Assembly (NCBI RefSeq): GCF_003053725.1
Contig: NZ_QAYC01000002.1
Span: forward strand, 310,001-374,000
DNA from: Rhodovulum kholense
GTDB taxonomy: Bacteria; Pseudomonadota; Alphaproteobacteria; Rhodobacterales; Rhodobacteraceae
Length of the DNA: 64,000 bases
Direction of reading: 5' to 3'
The position numbers and the translations under genes were made by a program. Shown here piece by piece: positions 8,656 to 15,795 of the stretch. How positions within the stretch are numbered: position 1 is the first letter of the stretch; every line of letters begins with the position of its first letter. The notes under the pieces were generated by a model, which had not been told where the DNA came from, made no database searches, and worked only from the letters and a program-made list of their open reading frames with translations.

Positions 8656-9140
8656 GCCCGCGCCTCGCGGCAGGCGGGGCAGCGGCCGACAGCCTCGAGG
8701 CTCATCCGCTCGATCTCGAACCCGACCGCGCCGGCCGCGGCCAGCATCGCGTCGGCAACGGCGGTGCCCGGCGCCTCGGCCACCGCCTGGCAGGTGTCGC
8801 AGATCAGGAAAGCCGGGCGGTGCGGCTCGCCCGGGCGCATGCAGGCGGCAAAGGCATTGAGCCGCCGGATGCGGTGTGCGAGCCCGTGATCGACGAGAAA
8901 ATCGAGTGCCCGGTAGGCCACCGGCGGCTGGCGGGCGAAGCCCGACGCAACCAGCCGGTCGAGCACCTCGTAGGCGCCCAGCGCCTGATGCGATTCAAGC
9001 AGGATCTCAAGCGTGCGGCGGCGCACCGGTGTCAGGCGCAGCCCTTCGACCGCGACGATTTCCTCGGCCCGCTCCAGCGTCGCCTGGCGGCAGGCGGCGT
9101 GGTCATGGGCGGAAAACACCCGCTCGGCATCGATTCTCAT
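8652..9140 (-). CDS. zur: Zur, zinc-responsive Fur-family repressor
   Basis: 162-residue Fur-family protein: winged helix (LTPVRRRTLEILL ... GAYEVLDRL) followed by a metal-binding dimerisation domain. Structural zinc cysteines appear as CDTC and CPAC (C-terminal). It is the first gene of zur-znuC-znuB, divergent from znuA, and the shared 81-bp gap carries a palindromic Zur-type box. This context separates it from Fur, Mur or Irr. Negative autoregulation is likely. Confidence 0.93.
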   Translation of the reverse strand: MRIDAERVFSAHDHAACRQATLERAEEIVAVEGLRLTPVRRRTLEILLESHQALGAYEVLDRLVASGFARQPPVAYRALDFLVDHGLAHRIRRLNAFAACMRPGEPHRPAFLICDTCQAVAEAPGTAVADAMLAAAGAVGFEIERMSLEAVGRCPACREARA

Positions 9141-9156
9141 CCGGACCCTCTTGACT

Positions 9157-9171
9157 TGTTATTTTATAACA
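9157..9171. promoter_or_regulatory. Zur box between zur and znuA
   Basis: A perfect palindrome tgttat-ttt-ataaca sits midway between the divergent zur-znuCB and znuA genes. Alphaproteobacterial Zur sites are AT-rich GTTAT/ATAAC dyads of this form. A TTGACT hexamer (9151-9156) abuts it and could be the znuA -35 box, so a bound repressor would block RNA polymerase on both sides. Confidence 0.75.
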
Positions 9172-9221
9172 TATTCATTCCGGGGCACCTTCCGCAAGCG
9201 CCATTTCGAAGGAGTCGGTCC

Positions 9222-10223
9222 ATGCGCCCCCTGTTTTTCCCTGTTTTTCTGGCCCTCGCCGCGCCCGCGGCCGCCCAGCCGCCGCGTGTGGTGACCGACA
9301 TTCCCCCGGTCCAGTCGCTGGTGGCCGAGGTGATGGGCGATCTGGGCCGCCCCGAGATCCTGCTGGATCAGGGCGGCGACCCGCATCATTTCCAGCTGAA
9401 GCCCTCGCAAGCCCGCGCGATCAGCGAGGCCGGTCTGGTGTTCTGGGTCGGCCCGCAACTCACGCCCTGGCTCGACCGCGCGCTGAAGGGGCTTGGCCCC
9501 GACGCGCAGGCCGTCGCGCTGATCGAGGCCCCGGGCACGTATCGGCGCAGCTACGGCACACCGGTCGGGCACGATCATGACCACGAGCATGTGGGCGAGG
9601 CCGATGCCGAAGATCAGCATCACGGGGCCGCCGGGCCGGACGCGGATCACGATGCCGACGATCACGCCGCCGAGGAAGAGCATCACCATCACGAAGGCAC
9701 CGATCCGCATGCCTGGCTCGATCCGGAGAACGCCCGGGTCTGGGTGCTGCGGATCAGCGGTGCCCTGGCCGAGGCCGATCCCGAAAATACCGCCATCTAC
9801 CAGGCGAATGCGCGGTCTGCGCTCGACCGGATCGCGGCGGCCGAAACCGAAGCACGGCAAGTGCTGGCCCCGGTCGGCGACCGGCCGATCATGGTCTTCC
9901 ACGACGCTTACGGCTATTTCGCCGAGCATTTCGGACTGACCGTGGCCGGGTCCATCGCCATGGGCGATGCCGCCGATCCGGGGGCTGCCCGGCTGACCGG
10001 GCTGCGGGACGAGCTGCGCGCCGAGGGCGTTGCCTGTCTCTTCCCCGAGGCCCAGCACGACCCGGCCTATGCCGAGGCGATCGCCGAGGGCACCGAGGTG
10101 CGGGTCGGCGCGCCGCTCGATCCCTCGGGCAGCACGCTCGCCTACGGCCCCGACCTCTACCCGGCGCTGCTGACGGGCCTCGCCCGGACCATCGCCGACT
10201 GCGTCACCGGCTCGGACGGCTGA
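9222..10223 (+). CDS. znuA: ZnuA, periplasmic zinc-binding protein
   Basis: 333 residues with a signal peptide (residues 1-18, predicted cleavage APAAA|QP). Cluster 9 solute-binding motifs are visible: DPHHFQLKPS with His55/56, DPHAWLDPEN with His163, and FHDAYGYF. Between the first and second ligands lies a histidine- and acid-rich loop (residues ~117-158, about 15 His), typical of zinc rather than manganese binding proteins. The start has an SD (aaggag). It is divergent from zur and convergent with bhcD. Confidence 0.96.
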   Translation: MRPLFFPVFLALAAPAAAQPPRVVTDIPPVQSLVAEVMGDLGRPEILLDQGGDPHHFQLKPSQARAISEAGLVFWVGPQLTPWLDRALKGLGPDAQAVALIEAPGTYRRSYGTPVGHDHDHEHVGEADAEDQHHGAAGPDADHDADDHAAEEEHHHHEGTDPHAWLDPENARVWVLRISGALAEADPENTAIYQANARSALDRIAAAETEARQVLAPVGDRPIMVFHDAYGYFAEHFGLTVAGSIAMGDAADPGAARLTGLRDELRAEGVACLFPEAQHDPAYAEAIAEGTEVRVGAPLDPSGSTLAYGPDLYPALLTGLARTIADCVTGSDG

Positions 10224-10247
10224 GTCTCGACCGGGTTGGGGCGCTGC

Positions 10248-11213
10248 TCAAAGATCGACTTCGACCGCCACCCCCTTGGCCCGGGCCGCTGCGACCGCCC
10301 GGGCCGCCACTGCCAGATCCTGCAACCCCACGCCGGTGCCGTCGAAAAGCGTGATGTCGTCCTCGGACTGGCGCCCCGGCACGGTGCCGTTGATGACCGC
10401 GCCGATCTGGACGATGTCGCCCGCGCCGATCAGCCCGGCCGCGACCGCATGCTGGGCCTCCCCGATCTCGACCGACTGCGCGACCTCGTCGGTGAAGACC
10501 CTCGCCCGGGCGAAGATCGCCGCGTCGATTTCCTGCTTGCCCCTGGTATCGGTGCCCATGCAGGCCAGATGCGTTCCGGGCCGGACATGGGCATCGAGGA
10601 GCTGCGCGGCGACGGACGACGAGATGGTCACGATGACATCGGCCTGCGCGCCAAGGTCCTCCAGCGAGACCGCCTCGAAGGGCAGGCCAAGCTCGACGGC
10701 AGTTTCGGCCAGCCGGGGCAGCATCTCGGGATGATAGTTCCAGCCGATCACCTTCTCGAAGGGACGCTCGGCGACGGCGGCGCGCATCTGGAAGGCTGAC
10801 TGATGGCCTGCGCCCAGGAGGCCCAGCACGCGCGAGTCGCAGCGTGCCAGATGCCGGATCGATACCGCCGACGCCGCCGCCGTGCGAAGCGCGGTCAGCA
10901 GGTTGCCGCCCACCAGAGCCGCGGGCCGGCCGGTGTCGGGGTCGAACAGCACCACGGTCGACTGATGGTTGGTCAGCCCCTTTTCAACATTGCCAGGCCA
11001 GTAGCCGCCCGACTTGAGACCCAGCACCTTTCCGGCACGGTCGAAGCCTGACTTGAAGCCGTAAAGCGCGTCGGCATGGCCGATCGCCTCGCGGATCACC
11101 GGGAAATTATAGGCCTCATCGCGGGCCATGGCGGAAAAGACGGCTTCGACCGCCTCGAAACACTGCGCGGGCGACACGAGCCCTGCAATTTCGCTTTCCG
11201 GAACGACAAACAT
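10248..11213 (-). CDS. bhcD: BhcD, iminosuccinate reductase (ornithine cyclodeaminase family)
   Basis: 321-residue member of the ornithine cyclodeaminase/mu-crystallin family. The Rossmann motif GLLGAGHQSA is at residues 131-140 and the substrate-side Lys67 lies in GLKSGG. In the beta-hydroxyaspartate cycle BhcD reduces iminosuccinate to L-aspartate with NADH. The assignment comes from gene order (bhcA-B-C-D with divergent bhcR), because the family alone would also allow ornithine cyclodeaminase or alanine dehydrogenase. The start at 11213 (MFVVPESEIAG) has an aggggtaag SD. The upstream in-frame ATG lies inside bhcC. A terminator-like hairpin lies between bhcC and this gene. Confidence 0.9.
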   Translation of the reverse strand: MFVVPESEIAGLVSPAQCFEAVEAVFSAMARDEAYNFPVIREAIGHADALYGFKSGFDRAGKVLGLKSGGYWPGNVEKGLTNHQSTVVLFDPDTGRPAALVGGNLLTALRTAAASAVSIRHLARCDSRVLGLLGAGHQSAFQMRAAVAERPFEKVIGWNYHPEMLPRLAETAVELGLPFEAVSLEDLGAQADVIVTISSSVAAQLLDAHVRPGTHLACMGTDTRGKQEIDAAIFARARVFTDEVAQSVEIGEAQHAVAAGLIGAGDIVQIGAVINGTVPGRQSEDDITLFDGTGVGLQDLAVAARAVAAARAKGVAVEVDL

Positions 11214-11225
11214 CTTACCCCTGCA

Positions 11226-11261
11226 CGATTTTTCGCAGAAAAATCGGGGCCCGAAGGCCCC
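11226..11261 (-). terminator. Terminator-like double hairpin inside the bhc operon
   Basis: Read on the minus strand after bhcC: ggggcc-ttcg-ggcccc (11261-11246) followed by gattttt, which looks like an intrinsic terminator with a stable UUCG loop. The T run is the left arm of a second perfect inverted repeat, cgattttt-ctgcg-aaaaatcg (11246-11226), ending 12 nt before the bhcD start. Partial read-through would lower bhcD relative to bhcABC. Confidence 0.6.
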
Positions 11262-11271
11262 GTCCCGTCGA

Positions 11272-12435
11272 TCAGTAGGCCTTTCCGCGCGCGGAAACCG
11301 GCCAGAGGCATTCAACGGTGCCGTTGCGCACGCCGACATACCAGTCATGGACATTGCAGGTCGGGTCGCAATGGCCGGGCACAAGCTTCAGCTTGTCGCC
11401 GACCTTCAGCACGCCCTCGGGATCCGCGATCACCCCGTGTTCGTCCGAGCATTTCACATAGCTCACATCCTCGCGCCCGAACACGACCGGCAGGCCGCTA
11501 TCGACCGATTGCGCCTTCAGCCCCGCATCGCAGATCGCCTTGTCGGCCTTGGAATGGCTCATCACCGAGGTCAGCAGGAAAAGCGCGTTCTCCCACTCGC
11601 CGCGGTCGATCCGGTTGCCGTCCGCATCGAGGATGCGTCCGTAATCGGCATCCATGAAGGCGTAGGACCCGCATTGCAGCTCGTTATAGACGCCCGAGCT
11701 GCCCTCGAAGTAATAGGACCCGGTCCCGCCGCCGCCGACAATGTCGCAGGAAAGCCCTTCGGCCTTCAGCGCCTCGACGGCCTCGGTCACCATCGCCACG
11801 GCGAGGTCGATCTTGGCCTTGCGGTCCGCATAGGCGTCGAGGTGCTGCATCGCGCCCTGATAGGCCTGCAGCCCGGCAAAGCGCAGACCGGGGGCCGCAT
11901 CGATGGCCCTGGCGATGGCGACCACCTCGGGCGTCGCGGTCACGCCGCAGCGCCCGGCGCCGCAGTCGATCTCGACCAGGCATTCGATCTCGGTGCCGTG
12001 CCGCACCGCCGCCTCGGACAGATCGGCCACATTCGCAAGATCGTCGACGCAGACCAGCGTCCGGGCGCCCAGCTTGGGCAGCCGCGCCAGCCGGTCGATC
12101 TTGGACGGATCGCGCACCTGGTTCGAGACCAGCACGTCCTTGATCCCGCCGCGCGCAAAGACCTCGGCCTCGGACACCTTCTGGCAACAGACCCCGCAGG
12201 CCCCGCCCAGCCGTTCCTGCAGCCTGGCCACATCGACCGACTTGTGCATCTTGCCATGCACCCGATGGCGCACCCCATGCGCCTTGGCCCAGTCGCCCAT
12301 CTTCGTGATGTTGCGCTCGAGCGCGTCGAGATCCAGCACCAGGCAGGGGGTCTGGATCTCGGCTTCGGCCATCCCCGGCAGGGCCGGGATGTCATAGCCC
12401 ACCTCGAGCCCGTCGAAATCGGTCACGTCTTTCAT
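11272..12435 (-). CDS. bhcC: BhcC, beta-hydroxyaspartate aldolase
   Basis: 387-residue PLP enzyme of the alanine-racemase-like DSD1/D-threonine aldolase family. It condenses glycine and glyoxylate to (2R,3S)-beta-hydroxyaspartate. The PLP-lysine region is RHRVHGKMHKS (residues ~57-66). The C-terminal metal-binding motif is PGHCDPTCN. In sequence alone it resembles D-threonine or 3-hydroxyaspartate aldolases; the four-gene context makes the cycle role likely. The start at 12435 has SD gggagag and excludes an ATG 105 nt upstream that would invade the intergenic space. The gap to bhcB is 127 nt. Confidence 0.92.
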   Translation of the reverse strand: MKDVTDFDGLEVGYDIPALPGMAEAEIQTPCLVLDLDALERNITKMGDWAKAHGVRHRVHGKMHKSVDVARLQERLGGACGVCCQKVSEAEVFARGGIKDVLVSNQVRDPSKIDRLARLPKLGARTLVCVDDLANVADLSEAAVRHGTEIECLVEIDCGAGRCGVTATPEVVAIARAIDAAPGLRFAGLQAYQGAMQHLDAYADRKAKIDLAVAMVTEAVEALKAEGLSCDIVGGGGTGSYYFEGSSGVYNELQCGSYAFMDADYGRILDADGNRIDRGEWENALFLLTSVMSHSKADKAICDAGLKAQSVDSGLPVVFGREDVSYVKCSDEHGVIADPEGVLKVGDKLKLVPGHCDPTCNVHDWYVGVRNGTVECLWPVSARGKAY

Positions 12436-12562
12436 TGCATCTCTCCCAGGTTCCCAAGCGCACTGGACGCGCGCGACATTTCCTTCGGCCCGCGGCAGGC
12501 TTGAGGGTGTCCGCATCCCGCCGGGGTCATGTTTCACCATTGCCGCGGGACCGCGGCGGATC

Positions 12563-13534
12563 TCAGGCCGTCATCCAGGGCAGGCGGTCGAGATCGACAT
12601 TGCCGCCGGTCACGATCACGCCCACGCGCTTGCCCGCGAAGACCTCGCGGTTCTTCAGCACCGCCGCCAGCGGCACCGCCGAGCTCGGCTCCATCACGAT
12701 CTTCATCCGCTTCCAGATCAGCTTCATCGCCTCGACGATCTCGGCTTCCGAGACGGTCAGGATGTCGGTCACGTTCGACGAGACGAAATGCCAGGTCAGA
12801 TCCTTCAGCGGCACCTTCAGCCCGTCGGCCACCGTGTCGGGCGCATCGTCGGCGATGATATGCCCGGCCTTGAAGCTGCGATAGGCGTCATCGGCCTGAT
12901 CGGGTTCGGCGGCGTAGATCTCGACATGCGGCGCGAGGCTCGACAGGGTCAGGCAGGTGCCCGAGACCATCCCGCCGCCGCCGATGGGCGCGATCACCGC
13001 GTCGAGATCGCGGATCTGGTCGTTCAGCTCGCGCGCGCAGGTGCCCTGCCCGGCGATCACCCGCCAGTCATTGTAGGGATGGACGAATTCGGCCCCGGTC
13101 CGGGCCTCGACGTCGGCAAAGACCGCCTCGCGCGAACTGGTCGAGGGGTCGCATTCGGTGATCTCGCCGCCATAGCCGCGCACCGCGTCCTTCTTGGCCT
13201 GCGGTGCCGTGCGCGGCATCACCACATGACAGGGAATGCCCCGGCGACCGGCCGCATAGGACAGCGACAGCGCATGATTGCCCGAGGAATGGGTGGCAAC
13301 GCCCGTCGCGGCCTTCTCGTCATCGAGCCCAAAGACCGCGTTGCAGGCGCCGCGCACCTTGAAGGCGCCCGCCTTCTGGAAATTCTCGCATTTGAAGAAG
13401 AGCGAGGCCCCCGCCATGCCGTCGATGAAGGACGAGGTCAGGACCGGCGTGCGGTGGATATGGGGGGCGATCCGCTCATGGGCGCGGATGACGTCGTCAT
13501 AGGTCGGAATGTAGAGGGGTGCGTGGTCCTTCAT
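12563..13534 (-). CDS. bhcB: BhcB, beta-hydroxyaspartate dehydratase
   Basis: 323-residue PLP fold-type II dehydratase (serine/threonine dehydratase superfamily). PLP lysine Lys59 lies in AGAFKVRGA, and the phosphate-binding glycine loop GGGGM is at ~185-189. It removes water from beta-hydroxyaspartate to give iminosuccinate, the BhcD substrate. Threonine dehydratase is the family alternative, but there is no regulatory ACT domain and it sits between bhcA and bhcC. The start (MKDHAPLY) gives the family length; it begins 7 nt after bhcA. Confidence 0.92.
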   Translation of the reverse strand: MKDHAPLYIPTYDDVIRAHERIAPHIHRTPVLTSSFIDGMAGASLFFKCENFQKAGAFKVRGACNAVFGLDDEKAATGVATHSSGNHALSLSYAAGRRGIPCHVVMPRTAPQAKKDAVRGYGGEITECDPSTSSREAVFADVEARTGAEFVHPYNDWRVIAGQGTCARELNDQIRDLDAVIAPIGGGGMVSGTCLTLSSLAPHVEIYAAEPDQADDAYRSFKAGHIIADDAPDTVADGLKVPLKDLTWHFVSSNVTDILTVSEAEIVEAMKLIWKRMKIVMEPSSAVPLAAVLKNREVFAGKRVGVIVTGGNVDLDRLPWMTA

Positions 13535-13541
13535 GACGTCC

Positions 13542-14720
13542 TCACGCCGCCGCCCGCACGGGCGCGGTCCTGCTGTTGCGATAATGCTCCTGCGCCGCGG
13601 CGACACCGCTTCCAAGCCGGACGGGCAGGCCGAGATCGGTCATGGCCATCTCGGCCGTGGCAATGCCCGACAGCGCCATCACGTCGCTCATCAGACCCAG
13701 ATGGCCGATCCGGAAGACCTTGTCCGCGACCTCGCCCAGGCCCCCGCCGAAGGCAACGCCATAGGCCTCGGCCGCATGGCGCACGATCCGGCCCGCATCG
13801 ACCCCGTCGGGCGTGACGATGGCCGTCACCGTGTCCGAGCAAAGCTCCGGCCGGGCCGCGCAGGTCGTCATGCCCCAGGCGGCGACCGCACGCCGCACGC
13901 CCTCGGCGATGCGGTGGTGGCGGGCGCGGACGGCCTCCATGCCTTCCTCAAGCAGCAGACCGGTCGAGACCGCCAGTCCGTTGATCAGCCCGACCGGCGG
14001 GGTGTAGGGATAGTTGCCGCCCAGCATGTCGCGGATATCGAAGAAACAGCGCGGCAGCCCGGAGGTTTCCATCGCCGCCAGGGCCTTCGGGCCGATCCCG
14101 ACGATGGCAAGCCCCGCGGGCAGCATGAAACCCTTCTGCGAACCGGTCACCGCCAGATCCACGCCCCAGGCGTCCATCCGGAAGTCGATCGACCCGATCG
14201 AGCTGACGCCATCGACCATCAGAAGCGCCGGATGCCCGGCCGCGGTCATGGCCGCGCGCACGGCCGCGACATCAGAGGTGACACCGGTCGCGGTCTCGTT
14301 ATGGGTGACAAGGACGGCCCGGATCCGGTGGCCGGTATCGGCCGCCAGTGCCGCGGCGAAGGCCTCGACCGGCACGCCCTCGCCCCAGGGCCGCTCGACG
14401 ATCTCGACGTCGAGCCCGTGGCGCTGGCAGAGGTCGATCCACTTCCGCGAGAACATGCCGTGGCGGGCGGCCAGAACCTTGTCACCGGGCCGGAGCGTGT
14501 TGGTCACGGCGGCTTCCCAGCCCCCGGTCCCGGTCGCAGGAAAGATCGCGACCTCGCCCTCGGACAGGCCCAGAACCTGCTTCACCCCGGCCATGGCGGA
14601 GGCGAGGATCGGCCCGAAAGCGGCCGAGCGGTGATCCATCGTGGGAATGTCGCAGGCCCGGCGCAGGGCCTCGGGCAGGTTGGTCGGGCCGGGCAGAAAA
14701 ATCGGATTCAAGGCGTGCAT
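13542..14720 (-). CDS. bhcA: BhcA, L-aspartate:glyoxylate aminotransferase
   Basis: 392-residue class V PLP aminotransferase. The N-terminus NPIFLPGPTNLPE, the TGTGGWEAAVTN segment (~63-74) and the PLP lysine in VTGSQKGFML (Lys196) match serine-glyoxylate-type aminotransferases. In the cycle it moves the amino group of L-aspartate to glyoxylate, giving oxaloacetate and glycine. The start at 14720 (MHALNPIF) aligns best with the family; an in-frame ATG at 14735 is also possible. First gene of bhcABCD, reading away from bhcR. Confidence 0.92.
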   Translation of the reverse strand: MHALNPIFLPGPTNLPEALRRACDIPTMDHRSAAFGPILASAMAGVKQVLGLSEGEVAIFPATGTGGWEAAVTNTLRPGDKVLAARHGMFSRKWIDLCQRHGLDVEIVERPWGEGVPVEAFAAALAADTGHRIRAVLVTHNETATGVTSDVAAVRAAMTAAGHPALLMVDGVSSIGSIDFRMDAWGVDLAVTGSQKGFMLPAGLAIVGIGPKALAAMETSGLPRCFFDIRDMLGGNYPYTPPVGLINGLAVSTGLLLEEGMEAVRARHHRIAEGVRRAVAAWGMTTCAARPELCSDTVTAIVTPDGVDAGRIVRHAAEAYGVAFGGGLGEVADKVFRIGHLGLMSDVMALSGIATAEMAMTDLGLPVRLGSGVAAAQEHYRNSRTAPVRAAA

Positions 14721-14792
14721 CGGGCGGTCCTTCATCTGGCTTTCCAAGGGATAGCGCCCGGTTGCGCTGCGGCGCAATTTTTTCTGAAAGGC

Positions 14793-14833
14793 TTTTCCGC
14801 ATGGCGAAAAACGTGATAAAGTATATATTTATC
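14793..14833. promoter_or_regulatory. Candidate BhcR operators in the bhcA-bhcR gap
   Basis: Two inverted repeats lie in the 178-bp divergent region. One is ttttccgc-atg-gcgaaaaa (14793-14811, 7 of 8 positions symmetric). The other, perfect, is gataaa-gtatata-tttatc (14815-14833). The local sequence is AT-rich against a GC-rich background, as expected where two promoters lie back to back. IclR-family regulators bind such dyads; which one BhcR uses cannot be told from sequence. Confidence 0.5.
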
Positions 14834-14898
14834 AATGGGTTTATCGTACCTATTTCTTTGAAAAAACATTTCACTTTCAACGCCAAGGATCGATTCGG

Positions 14899-15738
14899 AT
14901 GACTCAACCCCGCCTGCGCGGCCGCCCGCGCGCCTTTCACGACAAGACCGAGCAGAACACGGTCCGCGCGCTCGATCGGGCGATGGGACTGCTGTCGGCA
15001 CTGAGCGAGACGAAGGGGCTGACCCTCTCGGAACTGGCCACGCTCACGGGCCAGAGCCCCGCCACCGTCTACCGGGTTCTGATCACGTTGCAGGGCCACG
15101 ACATCGTGGAACTGGAAGACGAGGCGCAGCGCTGGCATGTGGGGCCGGGCGCGTTCCGGATCGGATCGGGCTTTCTGCGGCGCACCAATGTCGCCGAACG
15201 CTCGCGTGGAGCGATGCAGACGCTGATGCGGGCCACGGGCGAAACCGCCAATCTGGGGGTCGAGGATCGCGACGAGGTGCTGTTCCTGACCCAGGTCGAA
15301 ACCCATGAGGCGATCCGGGCCTTCTTTCCCCCCGGCACACGCGGGCCGATGCATACCTCGGGGATCGGCAAGGCGCTTCTGGCGCACCTACCGCCGGCCC
15401 GGGTCGCGGCGATCCTGAAATCGAAGGGACTTCCGGGCTTCACGCCGCTGTCGATCACCGACGAGGCGGCGCTGGGCGAGGATCTGGCCCGGACCCGGGC
15501 ACGGGGCTATGCCATAGACGATCAGGAACGCGCCGAGGGCATGCGCTGTATCGCGGCACCGATCTTCAACGCCCATGGCGAACCGGTGGCGGGGCTGTCG
15601 GTTTCGGGCCCCGCGTTCCGGATCCCGCTGGAGGCCGCGGCGCGGATCGGGACCGAAGTCCGCGCGGCGGCGGATCGGGTCACGGCCGCAATCGGCGGGA
15701 CAGTGGGTCTTGCGGGAGCGGCGGAAAAATCCGCGTAG
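14899..15738 (+). CDS. bhcR: BhcR, IclR-family regulator of the beta-hydroxyaspartate cycle
   Basis: 279 residues with an N-terminal winged helix (LSELATLTGQSPATVYRVLITLQ, ~40-64) and a C-terminal IclR effector domain (SGIGKALLAHLPP, GYAIDDQERAEGMRCIAAPIF). It is transcribed divergently from bhcABCD, the arrangement known in Paracoccus denitrificans, where BhcR responds to glyoxylate. The stop codon lies at the loop and right-arm boundary of a terminator hairpin. Confidence 0.9.
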   Translation: MTQPRLRGRPRAFHDKTEQNTVRALDRAMGLLSALSETKGLTLSELATLTGQSPATVYRVLITLQGHDIVELEDEAQRWHVGPGAFRIGSGFLRRTNVAERSRGAMQTLMRATGETANLGVEDRDEVLFLTQVETHEAIRAFFPPGTRGPMHTSGIGKALLAHLPPARVAAILKSKGLPGFTPLSITDEAALGEDLARTRARGYAIDDQERAEGMRCIAAPIFNAHGEPVAGLSVSGPAFRIPLEAAARIGTEVRAAADRVTAAIGGTVGLAGAAEKSA

Positions 15739-15784
15739 CGGATTTTTCGGGTCCGGGGGAGAACGAGTTTTCTGCGAAAACTCG
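15724..15784. terminator. Bidirectional terminators between bhcR and the oxoprolinase gene
   Basis: Two perfect hairpins lie in tandem. Gaaaaatccgc-gta-gcggatttttc (15724-15748) includes the bhcR stop; its T-rich right arm suits termination on the plus strand. Cgagttttc-tgc-gaaaactcg (15764-15784) lies just beyond the convergent oxoprolinase stop. The second shares the core ttttctgcgaaaa with the hairpin upstream of bhcD. Confidence 0.7.
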
Positions 15785-15795
15785 GGGTCGGGCGG

